Of a stretch of DNA of 16,543 nt, positions 1-7,229 are shown in pieces (positions within the stretch are counted from its first letter, which is position 1; the number at the start of each line of letters is the position of its first letter). The stretch covers positions 1 through 16,543 of the forward strand of contig DQIO01000307.1 of NCBI GenBank assembly GCA_020793555.1, written 5' to 3'. The notes beneath the pieces were generated by a model. That model worked only from the letters and a program-made list of their open reading frames with translations, searched no databases and was not told the DNA's origin. The position numbers and the translations under genes were made by a program. This DNA comes from Methanosarcinaceae archaeon (GTDB lineage: Archaea; Halobacteriota; Methanosarcinia; Methanosarcinales; Methanosarcinaceae).

Positions 1-291
1 TTGTATGGTTGGATTTTGGGTCATGGGTTTGGCAGCAGTGGAATCCGCCGCCTGCAGCGGAAACTGATGTTCCGTTTTCTTTAGTTTAGGTCAATTGCTG
101 TGACTTTCTTTTTAGCATCGGCACCCGCATGTACGCAGCATGTACGTATAATTTGCCCGCGTGTGTTCCTAATTCGGTGCGCTGACGGCACTGTGTAGAA
201 ACCGTTCGGTCATCTTGGAGTTTAGAATATTGAAATTGTGCCATATAACCTATCTTAATAACCAGACACTTGATAGTTGACGTGACACTAG
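1..291 (+). repeat. Left arm of a 291-bp inverted repeat
   Basis: This stretch matches the reverse complement of 16230-16520 base for base in register, with about 18 mismatches and no gaps (hand count). Positions 26-159 are identical in both arms, and the mismatches lie in the outer 25 bases and the inner 130. The arm carries a short hairpin (CCGC at 48-51 with GCGG at 57-60), a second one (CGGAA 58-62 with TTCCG 70-74), and a direct repeat GCATGTACG at 127-135 and 138-146. The inner end is CTAG at 288-291, exactly where the istA remnant starts. No convincing reading frame lies inside. The outer limit cannot be fixed because the window starts here. Confidence 0.9.
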
Positions 292-908
292 CTTGACGAA
301 TACAAAAATCACATCACCACAAAACTTCACGAAGGACCATACATTGCATCTCGTCTTTGCAGAGAAATACAGGACATGGGATTCACCGGAAAATACACAA
401 TCGTAAAGACTTTGTTCGAAAAATAAGACCTGAATCCGGAGTTATTGCCGTACTAAGGTACGAAACAAAACCCGGAGTTAAATCTCAAGTAGACTGGTCT
501 GAATTTGGTAGAGTTAAAATTGATGTGCAAACAAAAAAACTGTATTGCTTCAACATGATTCTTGGTTACTCAAGGATGAGGTACATCGAATTCACATTAA
601 GCATTGATGCCATCACCCTCATAAAGTGTCATCTAAATGCATTTCGATATTTCGGTGGCTACACCGATGAAATACTCTACGATAATATGAAACAAGTAGT
701 GATACACAGAGCACTAAAATCCTCTGAATCAACATGGCATAGCAAATTTGAGGATTTTTACAAGTACTATGGCTTTTTGAATACTCAAGCAACAAAATGG
801 TTGAAACGAGTCAATTCAAACGTGCATGGGATCACTCATTAAATTCCAATTGAACGTCTTAAATTGGAAGAACTGCGGCAAATAGACACAATCAATGTCC
901 TTCAATAC
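292..908 (+). pseudogene. Decayed IS21-family transposase (IstA) remnant
   Basis: This is a fragment of an IstA transposase, the DDE (rve-type) integrase of IS21 elements. Visible family stretches include HEGPYIASRL, RYETKPG, QVDWSEFGRVKID, FGGYTDEILYDNMKQVV and the C-terminal NTQATKWLKRVNSNVHG followed by IPIERLKLEELRQI. It is broken in several ways. The 5' end, with the N-terminal helix-turn-helix, is missing at the repeat boundary. A one-base loss near 405-412 shifts the frame (the KYTIVK frame ends in TAA and RKDFVRK continues in another). About 50 codons, including the usual arginine-rich and TKGKVEN segment, are gone after YYGF near 777. A TAA at 840-842 stands where a sense codon such as Glu would be expected. 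No istB follows. The 3' end abuts the stop codon of the opposing hydrolase gene. Confidence 0.85.
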
Positions 909-910
909 AA

Positions 911-1753
911 TCATATCTCAATCTCAATATCATACACCTTTTCAGGATTCTCTTTATGCACTTTCCAGAAAACCTCTTCCCCATGCTCCTCAACCAACTT
1001 CAATGTGCGCCGTGGGATAGTCTTTGGCCCCAGTACCGCGCCCGGTCTTTCGGGATCATCGATGTAATCTGTCTCCATCATAAACCGACTGCCTTCCTCA
1101 AGTGCAGTCTCGATCGCACCCTTGCCAGCAATTACACCCGGAAATATCCCCAACCGCTCGCACACGTTCACCATCGGGGGCGCGAAGTGTTTCACAACCC
1201 TGTGTAGTTTAATGCCGGAACGCTTTGCGCGTTCTGTGATATCCACAAGTTCGGGCTCGCCCACATCTTCCGTGTGTAACTGAACAGCACAATCGATATC
1301 TGAGGCAAGAGTGAAACCATATTCCATGATCTCATTTGACGCTGCCCACACCTCATCCGATACCGGATAATGCGGGCGTCCTGTCTTGATGCCAACAGCC
1401 GCACCGTCTTTGACATACTGTGTTGCAAGTTCCAGTCCGCTTTTCATCAATTCAACCGCGCGGTCGAGTTCCATGTATTCAGTAAGTTTCGAAATCTCTG
1501 CCGGATGTACACCAAGAACTGGAAAAGCACCAACTCCCATCTCATTGATCTGGCGTGCAATTTCCACAGTTTCATCGAACACGGCAATATAGTCATCCGG
1601 TTTTGAAACCGTAACTCCGATCGTCCAGGTTGGTTTCGATACAAGGATGATGTGTGTGCCACCTGCATTCTTAAAGTCTTTTACGGCAAGCAAACCACGA
1701 CCTCTTGGGTCTATATGCATATGGTTATCAGTGATTGGAATTGCAGGGGACAT
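911..1753 (-). CDS. TatD-related metal-dependent hydrolase (archaeal TIM-barrel type)
   Basis: The protein belongs to the archaeal branch of TatD-like, amidohydrolase-fold metal hydrolases (COG1831 type), presumed cytoplasmic; the substrate is not known. Numbered from the ATG at 1753 (280 aa), it shows DNHMHID with metal ligands His11 and His13, then AGGTHIILVSKP near 30-41, LGVHPAE at 80-86, GIKTGRPHYP at 121-130, LHTED with His160, VKHFAPP with His189, and METDYIDDP with Asp229. This is the full ligand set and normal length. An in-frame GTG at 1777 (overlapping GGAG) and another at 1762 would add 8 or 3 residues. I prefer the ATG because family members begin just before ITDNHMH, and a TTTAAAT box sits at a distance suiting a short leader. 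It is transcribed towards the istA remnant and divergently from the isocitrate dehydrogenase gene. Confidence 0.85.
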   Translation of the reverse strand: MSPAIPITDNHMHIDPRGRGLLAVKDFKNAGGTHIILVSKPTWTIGVTVSKPDDYIAVFDETVEIARQINEMGVGAFPVLGVHPAEISKLTEYMELDRAVELMKSGLELATQYVKDGAAVGIKTGRPHYPVSDEVWAASNEIMEYGFTLASDIDCAVQLHTEDVGEPELVDITERAKRSGIKLHRVVKHFAPPMVNVCERLGIFPGVIAGKGAIETALEEGSRFMMETDYIDDPERPGAVLGPKTIPRRTLKLVEEHGEEVFWKVHKENPEKVYDIEIEI

Positions 1754-1864
1754 ATCTTTCACAAGCCTAATTCTCACTCCATCTAATTTAAAGTAGCATG
1801 ATTGCTGATTTCAGTCCATGTTTACTTTTGGAATAAAATAAAATGTGCTGTAATCACAGGAGAA

Positions 1865-1904
1865 TATTTAATACTAAAACAACTATTAAAGTGCACTTGG
1901 TGAT
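1865..1904 (+). promoter_or_regulatory. Probable promoter and ribosome binding site of the isocitrate dehydrogenase gene
   Basis: A TATA-like TATTTAAT lies at 1865-1872, which would place transcription start near 1895. GGTGAT at 1899-1904, complementary to the end of archaeal 16S rRNA, is 7 bases ahead of the ATG at 1912. The start point is an estimate from spacing only. Confidence 0.45.
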
Positions 1905-1911
1905 GATATAA

Positions 1912-2940
1912 ATGAGTAAAACAGCAGCAGTAATAAAAGGTGACGGCGTTGGCCCGGAACTTGTTGATGCAATGATAAAGGTAACAGAAGCCGCCAACAC
2001 AGATATTGAATTCATAATGTGTGAAGCAGGTGCAGGCTGGTGGGAAGAGCACGGCGGAAATTCACTTATTCCTGACGAGACATGGGATATCCTTGACAGT
2101 TCAGATACCTGTTTCAAGGGTCCAACAACCACTCCCGGTGGAGTCGGCACCCCAAGAAGCGTAGCTGTATCCATCAGGCAGAAATACAATCTCTATGCAA
2201 ATGTGCGTCCTGTAAAAACATTCCCAAACACAAACCCACCACTTGGTGAAGTTGATTTTGTTTGCGTGCGTGAGGGTACTGAAGGTCTCTACATCGGCGA
2301 GGAAGTAAAACTTACAGACGATGTATATATTGCGATTCGGAAGATCACACGTACATCCAGCAATAACATCGCACGTTATTCATTTGAAGAAGCAAAAAAA
2401 CGAAACTACGACACAGTTGTACCGATCCACAAGAGCAATATTCTAAAACTGACATGCGGCACATTTTTGGAAGAAGTCAATAAAGTCAGTGCAGAATATC
2501 CTGACATTGATACATGGGAATATCATATCGACAATATCGCACAGCAGTTGATCAAGAATCCACAGATATTCAACAACAAGATACTCTTATCGACAAACCT
2601 GTTCATGGATGTCATAAGCGAAGAATGTTCTGCACTGGTTGGCAGTATCGGACTTATTTACTCCGCAAATATCGGAGATAACTACGCAATGTTCGAACCC
2701 GCGCACGGTTCTGCTCCAAAGTACACCGGACAGAATAAGGTAAATCCTGTGGCAACAGTTCTTGCAGGTGCATGGATGCTTGATTATCTCGGTGAAAGCG
2801 ACAAGGCTGATGCGATCTTCAAAGCAACCGAGCGTGTTATCGCAGAAGGAAAGTACCTCACCTATGACCTTGGTGGAAGTGCAAAACTCAGCGAGATGAC
2901 AGACGCGATCGCAAAGTATACAAGCGAAATATTGGCTTAA
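1912..2940 (+). CDS. icd: Isocitrate dehydrogenase, NADP-type
   Basis: This enzyme of the beta-decarboxylating dehydrogenase family (342 aa, full length) would convert isocitrate to 2-oxoglutarate and CO2. Against E. coli Icd the isocitrate-binding set is visible: Ser83 and Arg89 in PRSVAVSIRQ, Arg99 in NVRPV, Arg120 in CVREGTEGLY, Tyr127, Lys174 in PIHKSNILK, Asp207 and Asp233. The serine at 83 favours isocitrate over isopropylmalate. In the coenzyme loop HGSAPKYTGQNKVNP, Lys270-Tyr271 occupy the places of E. coli Lys344-Tyr345, which bind the 2'-phosphate of NADP; NAD enzymes usually have Asp-Ile. Tyr318 in LTYDLGG matches E. coli Tyr391, but Arg395 is not kept. The gene converges on a probable (Re)-citrate synthase gene, which supports a 2-oxoglutarate-forming role. 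Homoisocitrate or isopropylmalate dehydrogenase is a less likely reading. Confidence 0.8.
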   Translation: MSKTAAVIKGDGVGPELVDAMIKVTEAANTDIEFIMCEAGAGWWEEHGGNSLIPDETWDILDSSDTCFKGPTTTPGGVGTPRSVAVSIRQKYNLYANVRPVKTFPNTNPPLGEVDFVCVREGTEGLYIGEEVKLTDDVYIAIRKITRTSSNNIARYSFEEAKKRNYDTVVPIHKSNILKLTCGTFLEEVNKVSAEYPDIDTWEYHIDNIAQQLIKNPQIFNNKILLSTNLFMDVISEECSALVGSIGLIYSANIGDNYAMFEPAHGSAPKYTGQNKVNPVATVLAGAWMLDYLGESDKADAIFKATERVIAEGKYLTYDLGGSAKLSEMTDAIAKYTSEILA

Positions 2941-2971
2941 AACGAAAAACCGTTATCAAAAAAAAGTCATC

Positions 2972-3015
2972 GGATATAAGGTAGAAACAAACCTTATATC
3001 CAAAATATTATTTTA
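2972..3015. terminator. Bidirectional hairpin terminator between convergent genes
   Basis: GGATATAAGGT at 2972-2982 pairs perfectly with ACCTTATATCC at 2991-3001 (11-bp stem, 8-base loop), followed by AT-rich, T-containing sequence. On the other strand the hairpin is followed by TGACTTTTTTTTGATAA (complement of 2954-2970). Lying between two convergent stop codons, it can serve both genes. Confidence 0.65.
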
Positions 3016-4311
3016 TTATTCTTCGTCTTCGAGATCTACATCTGCATGATGCATATCACGTTTTACAACCGATTCGAACAAGAAGTATTTTTCAACATAC
3101 GCCTGTATCTCTTCGTCAGATATGCATGAAACCCGCTTTTCTTGATCATATAATTTCTGGATATCTTTCAGGATAGCTTTAAGACGCACATCATTCTTGC
3201 CAATTGTTATCTCAACATCCATCAGATCATTCAAGGTTTCCTGAACTTTGAATCTTAACACTTCAATACCGGACGAGTCACCAATAAGGAATATGCGCTC
3301 CCCTCCAACTTTCTCAGGAAGGAATGGCTCATACGTAAATGGATTTTTAATGACACCTGCTGCATGTATCCCGGATTCATGTGCAAAAATATTTTTGCCG
3401 ACAACAGATTTGTTTCGTGGAATTCTGATCCCAATCTCCTTTTCCATGAATTTTGCAAATCTTGTGATCGATTCAAGATTATATTTATCGAAACCTTCAA
3501 CCCGCTCTGCAAGCAAGATCAATAGTTTTTCCATTTCTGCATTGCCAGCCCGCTCTCCAATCCCAAGGAATGTCACACTTGACCAATTAGCACCGTGCCA
3601 GTATCCTGCAAGCGAATTTGCGACTGCAAGACCAAAATCATCATGACAGTGCGTCTCTATGTTTACAGCACCAAGTTCATTCTTTATGTGTTTGATCATT
3701 GAAGGGATGCCATACGGTTCATCAACAACACAAAACGGGAGGCCAAAACCCACAGTGTCGCATAGCCTGATGGTACATTCCGGATCTATCTCGAGTAGTT
3801 TTTCGATAAGTGGATATACGAAATTATAGTTGTCTGCGCGTGTCATGTCTTCGATGTGAGCGCGGGTTCGGAGTCCGTGGTCAACTGCATACTGAAGTGC
3901 ATTTAGGTACTTCTCCGCTGCTGCTTCACGACTTGCAAGTCCCATTTTGTCAAATACATGTGAATCGGATACTGACATGAGAATTCCTGTTTCTTCGATT
4001 CCGTCAACTTCCAATACCATATCAATATCGGCAGGCACTGCCCGTGCCCATCCGGTGATTTCGGGGGACTCATAACCGTGGTCAAGCATCAATTTAATTG
4101 CTGCTCGATCACGTTCGTTAAATACAAACGTCTCAAGTTTTTCAATACCTATCTCATGTAAAAACTCGTATATTTTGAGTTTGTGCCATTTGTTCATGAC
4201 AATCCCAGGCATCTGGGAACCGTCCCGAATAGTACTGTCGCTGATGAATATCTCCCGCTCCTCAGGCAGTTTTATTTTTGGTAAATCGTCATAAGATTTG
4301 TATACTTTCAT
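3016..4311 (-). CDS. Homocitrate/isopropylmalate synthase family enzyme, probable (Re)-citrate synthase
   Basis: The 431-aa protein is a DRE-TIM-type acyl-CoA-dependent synthase that condenses an acyl-CoA with a 2-oxoacid. Visible motifs are DSTIRDG at 25-31 (metal and catalytic Arg), HCHDDFGLAVAN from 221 (metal ligands His221 and His223), GIGERAGNAEMEKL from 251, and HESGIHAAGV at 311-320. The C-terminus past about 325 is shorter than and unlike the leucine-sensing domain of LeuA. The signature STIRDGSQMPG differs from the TTLRDGEQ of AksA or LeuA and recalls the group that includes the (Re)-citrate synthase of Clostridium kluyveri. Facing an isocitrate dehydrogenase gene, a citrate-forming role is my inference; homocitrate synthase remains possible. 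I use the ATG at 4311, not the upstream one at 4344, because AAGGAGG lies 6 bases ahead of it. Confidence 0.7.
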   Translation of the reverse strand: MKVYKSYDDLPKIKLPEEREIFISDSTIRDGSQMPGIVMNKWHKLKIYEFLHEIGIEKLETFVFNERDRAAIKLMLDHGYESPEITGWARAVPADIDMVLEVDGIEETGILMSVSDSHVFDKMGLASREAAAEKYLNALQYAVDHGLRTRAHIEDMTRADNYNFVYPLIEKLLEIDPECTIRLCDTVGFGLPFCVVDEPYGIPSMIKHIKNELGAVNIETHCHDDFGLAVANSLAGYWHGANWSSVTFLGIGERAGNAEMEKLLILLAERVEGFDKYNLESITRFAKFMEKEIGIRIPRNKSVVGKNIFAHESGIHAAGVIKNPFTYEPFLPEKVGGERIFLIGDSSGIEVLRFKVQETLNDLMDVEITIGKNDVRLKAILKDIQKLYDQEKRVSCISDEEIQAYVEKYFLFESVVKRDMHHADVDLEDEE

Positions 4312-4317
4312 TGAAAT

Positions 4318-4392
4318 CCTCCTTGTGATGCGAAACAATTTCATTTGCGGACAATGCGCAAGTTATGTATCATTTCGCAAGAATATTTAAAG
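4318..4392 (-). promoter_or_regulatory. Shine-Dalgarno and TATA box for the synthase gene
   Basis: Read on the reverse strand, a perfect AAGGAGG (complement of 4318-4324) decides the start at 4311. A TATA-like CTTTAAATAT (complement of 4383-4392) would put transcription start about 25 bases downstream, giving a leader of roughly 50 bases. Confidence 0.5.
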
Positions 4393-4439
4393 TTTAATTT
4401 ACAGGCATACATTTAGCTTGTAATAATTCAGCGAGAAAA

Positions 4440-4530
4440 ATCTCCCTTCGGTCGAATTAACTTCGGAGTATATATTATTTATAAAATATATACAGTGAAA
4501 AATAGTGTAAATTAATACACTTTACACATA
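4440..4530. promoter_or_regulatory. AT-rich inverted repeats between divergent genes
   Basis: The 529-base gap between the synthase and cytochrome genes holds no gene. Within it GTATATATT at 4468-4476 pairs with AATATATAC at 4485-4493 (9-bp stem). AGTGTA at 4504-4509 pairs with TACACT at 4516-4521, and GTGTAAA at 4505-4511 could alternatively pair with TTTACAC at 4521-4527. These could be operators or simply AT-rich spacer. From 4688 to 4735 the plus strand is G/T-rich with four G-runs. Confidence 0.25.
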
Positions 4531-4780
4531 TATCGCTGTACTTCTTTTGCTACACGGAATACGTTATCCTTAAAATGTCTTTCTTTTTACATCATGCATA
4601 ATTTGGCATATTATGCTATGAAATCAAGGGTGATATGATCAATCGGTCTAATAATAATCCAAAGGTTCTAAAAACTATTTTGGCATGTGGGTGCAGGCAG
4701 TTTGTTTATTGTGGGGATTATGGGTGTGGGTAGTAAGCAAAAATAGGGAAAAAGTTAGTGTTCTTGGTGGTAAAAGATAA

Positions 4781-4789
4781 TTATTTAAG
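4781..4789 (+). promoter_or_regulatory. Probable TATA box of the 12-heme cytochrome gene
   Basis: TTATTTAAG is followed about 25 bases later by a likely transcription start near 4811-4815, leaving a leader of some 28 bases before the ATG at 4841. No strong Shine-Dalgarno is present; GAGAATGAG is the best candidate. Confidence 0.35.
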
Positions 4790-4840
4790 TTGAAATGTTC
4801 TTTAATGAATTTACATTCAAACAATGAGAGAATGAGATTC

Positions 4841-5677
4841 ATGAAAAGAAAAAACCATATATTGCTCTTAATTATTGCAGTGGTTGCAGCAATTGCCGTA
4901 AGCGGTTGTATGGGAAATGATGATGACACAATTACAGTCACTGATATTGACCAAGATGAAATCAGTGATGATGAGTTTGAAAACATGGATAAGGAGATCG
5001 AAGCGGTTTCAGATGTTTGCGTTGAATGTCATCCAAAACCTGTCAATACAATGAAAGGATTCGGTGGATTGCACTCACAGGAAAGTTGTAATTTCTGCCA
5101 TGTTCAGCACGGCTATATTCCAGCGTGTTCGGATTGTCATGGTTTATTCCATGGAAATATAATTACAAATTGTACACAGTGCCATACTGATGCACATGCA
5201 CCAAAAGTCATTACGTTCTCGGCAGAGGTAGATCAGTATTCATGCAGTTTATGTCACATCGATGAAATTACCGTATTAAGTGTTAATCCTACAAAGCACA
5301 GTGAACTTAATTGTTCAAGTTGTCATACAAAACATGAGCTCATCCCTGAATGCACCAATTGTCACGGCCCACATGATGCCACAATGACAGCGGATGATTG
5401 TGATAACTGCCATCAAACCGGACATATACCAACGATAATCGTATATCCGGCAACAACACCAAAAAGCATGTGTTCAGGATGTCACGCTGATGTCATCGAT
5501 ATGATAAATACCAGTAACACCAAACATTCAGGACTGCTGTGTTCCCAGTGTCATCTACAACATGGCCAGATTCCTGCATGTTCATCGTGTCATGGAACAC
5601 CACATGGTCCGGTAATTATTGAATGCGGTACTAAATGTCACCTGTCAGGACATGATGTTTGGAAACGACTTGAGTGA
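4841..5677 (+). CDS. Twelve-heme c-type cytochrome lipoprotein with three tetraheme repeats
   Basis: This predicted extracytoplasmic electron-transfer protein has 278 aa. A signal peptide (MKRKNH, then a hydrophobic run to residue 20) ends in a lipobox-like AVSGC, so Cys23 is probably lipid-modified. An acidic linker (about 27-58) follows. Eleven CXXCH motifs lie at 60, 83, 96, 111, 135, 158, 171, 187, 211, 234 and 247, plus one CX3CH (CGTKCH) at 262. They form three similar units of about 75 residues (60-134, 135-210, 211-278). Each reads CxxCH, then CxxCHxxH, then IPxCxxCHG, then a fourth site with a trailing His. Many extra histidines could be distal ligands. A start at 4790 is in frame but would put 17 polar residues ahead of the signal peptide. 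I cannot assign it to a named cytochrome; its partner and electron acceptor are unknown. Confidence 0.88.
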   Translation: MKRKNHILLLIIAVVAAIAVSGCMGNDDDTITVTDIDQDEISDDEFENMDKEIEAVSDVCVECHPKPVNTMKGFGGLHSQESCNFCHVQHGYIPACSDCHGLFHGNIITNCTQCHTDAHAPKVITFSAEVDQYSCSLCHIDEITVLSVNPTKHSELNCSSCHTKHELIPECTNCHGPHDATMTADDCDNCHQTGHIPTIIVYPATTPKSMCSGCHADVIDMINTSNTKHSGLLCSQCHLQHGQIPACSSCHGTPHGPVIIECGTKCHLSGHDVWKRLE

Positions 5678-5938
5678 TTTGAAATTTGGTGGATTTAGCA
5701 TCCCCTTTTATTCTTTATTAGTAACCGCCGGAAAATGGCAGGGATCTTTACTGATAAGACTTATAAACTCATAGGTAATTAGGGGTAAAACTGTGATTGA
5801 TAGATTTTTTAATCGAGTATGATCAAACTTTAATAATTCAAATAATACATCATTTATTAGATTAAAGGCGTCAAATAGCAACAATTGATGTCGGTTTTTC
5901 TATTAAATTCCACTAATAATCCAAGGAGGCTTAATTTC
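5678..5938 (+). promoter_or_regulatory. Intergenic leader region ahead of the L10e gene
   Basis: No gene is visible here. A good TATA-like CTTATAAAC lies near 5760 and a second, TTTAATAATTC, near 5828. AAGGAGG at 5924-5930 precedes the ATG at 5939 by 8 bases and decides that start. A long leader would leave room for regulation, but I see no clear structure in it. Confidence 0.4.
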
Positions 5939-6457
5939 ATGGTACGAAAACCAGCAAGTATGTACAGAAACGTAAAAGCACGTTCATTCACAAGACGAAA
6001 ATATATGGGCGGTGTGCCAGGTAGTCAGGTAATTCACTACGATATGGGTAACAAGACCGCAGACTTCCCAATAAAGGTGACTTTGATCGCTAATGAGAGA
6101 TGTCAGATACGACATACCGCACTTGAAGCTGCACGTATCACTGCAAACAGGGCACTTACAAATGCGGCAGGTCGTACAGGTTTTCATCTCAAGTTGCGAG
6201 TATACCCACATGAGGTTTTGAGAGAAAACAAGCAGGCAACAGGTGCGGGTGCGGATCGTGTGTCAAGCGGTATGCGAGGTGCATACGGTAAGAATGTGTC
6301 TATAGCAGCACGAGTTCGTGCAGGTCAGAAGATATTTACGGTTTCTGTCAACAAAGAATATTTTGAAGTTGCAAAAAAATCAATGTGGAAAGCAGGACAA
6401 AAATTACCGACACCTGTTAGAATCATTGTTGACAAAGGTCAAGAACTGGTACTGTGA
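5939..6457 (+). CDS. rpl10e: Ribosomal protein uL16 (archaeal L10e)
   Basis: This 172-aa protein is the archaeal/eukaryotic counterpart of bacterial L16. It binds 23S rRNA near the 5S rRNA and helps shape the aminoacyl-tRNA site of the large subunit. It starts [25 protein letters not shown] (given in part: [18 protein letters not shown]) and shows the family stretches [13 protein letters not shown] and [15 protein letters not shown] near 100-120, then QKIFTVSV. Length matches the archaeal family. An upstream ATG at 5885 is in frame but adds 18 unrelated residues and lacks a ribosome binding site, whereas AAGGAGG stands just before 5939. The translation factor gene follows after 44 bases, probably in one transcript. 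Confidence 0.97.
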   Translation: MVRKPASMYRNVKARSFTRRKYMGGVPGSQVIHYDMGNKTADFPIKVTLIANERCQIRHTALEAARITANRALTNAAGRTGFHLKLRVYPHEVLRENKQATGAGADRVSSGMRGAYGKNVSIAARVRAGQKIFTVSVNKEYFEVAKKSMWKAGQKLPTPVRIIVDKGQELVL

Positions 6458-6501
6458 GTTATAATATTCAATATTATTGGAATAATCGGAGGCTGTGACG
6501 A

Positions 6502-7110
6502 ATGAATGATTACGAAGTACTTTTGGACCGTGCTATCGAGAATTTGCCGGATATGGAGACAACAGATACCCGTTTCGTAATTCCTGAACCCAAAATTTTC
6601 ATAGAGGGTAAGACCACAGTTTTGGATAATTTCAGCAACATTGTGGATGTGTTAAATCGAGACTCTGACCATCTCATGAAATTCCTGACCCGTGAAATGG
6701 GTACAGCAGGGAAATTAGAAGGTGGTCGTGCAATATTCCAGGGAAGATTTCCTAAAGAATTGATAAAATCGAATATTCAATCTTATGTAGAAGAGTATGT
6801 GATGTGCTCTGAATGTTCCCGCCCTGATACTCAACTTGTCAAGGATAATCGAGTGCTTGTATTAAAATGTTCAGCATGTGGTGCACACAGGCCTGTTAAG
6901 AAAAGGAGAGCTGTTGCTACTGCGCCTCGTGATGCGGTTGAAGAGGGCAAAGAATACGAGGTCAGGATCGATGCGGTTGGTTCAAAAGGTGATGGTATTG
7001 CCAAACTTTCGAAGTTCACGATATTTGTTCCTGGTGTTCCAAAAGGTGAAGTTGTGACCATAAAGGTAAAACGCATAAGCGGTACTCTTGCATTTGCAGA
7101 GAAAATCTGA
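6502..7110 (+). CDS. Translation initiation factor aIF2, beta subunit, with C-terminal TRAM domain
   Basis: This is the beta subunit of the heterotrimeric factor that delivers initiator tRNA to the small ribosomal subunit. Residues 1-100 form the N-terminal helix and alpha/beta core ([24 protein letters not shown]). A zinc ribbon follows with Cys102, Cys105, Cys123 and Cys126. From about 146 to 202 there is a TRAM domain ([28 protein letters not shown]), a predicted RNA-binding fold found fused to aIF2-beta in several methanogens and absent from the roughly 140-residue minimal form. The ATG at 6502 is preceded by GGAGG with 9 bases between. It probably shares a transcript with the L10e gene. 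Confidence 0.95.
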   Translation: MNDYEVLLDRAIENLPDMETTDTRFVIPEPKIFIEGKTTVLDNFSNIVDVLNRDSDHLMKFLTREMGTAGKLEGGRAIFQGRFPKELIKSNIQSYVEEYVMCSECSRPDTQLVKDNRVLVLKCSACGAHRPVKKRRAVATAPRDAVEEGKEYEVRIDAVGSKGDGIAKLSKFTIFVPGVPKGEVVTIKVKRISGTLAFAEKI

Positions 7111-7147
7111 TATGAATCGGAGTCCAAAGTAGGATATCCGGTTAAAT

Positions 7148-7159
7148 TTTAAGCTTAAA
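7148..7159. promoter_or_regulatory. Palindrome upstream of the KaiC-like gene
   Basis: TTTAAGCTTAAA is a perfect 12-base palindrome about 70 bases ahead of the ATG at 7230. It could act as an operator or as TATA-like sequence. A further TATA-like CTTTTATTC near 7204 would place transcription start almost on the ATG, giving a leaderless message. Confidence 0.25.
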
Positions 7160-7229
7160 TTGGAAGACATTTGATTTGGGTTTTGTTAGTTCAAAACCCT
7201 CATGCTTTTATTCTATTAGAATTATTTAT

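Noticed and set aside
1192..1668. Overlapping frames on both strands within the TatD-like gene
   Set aside because: The hydrolase frame carries the full set of metal ligands. The others have no motif and no ribosome binding site.
4688..4735. Four G-runs suggesting a G-quadruplex
   Set aside because: The first loop is about 20 bases long and the runs are short. A stable fold is unlikely.
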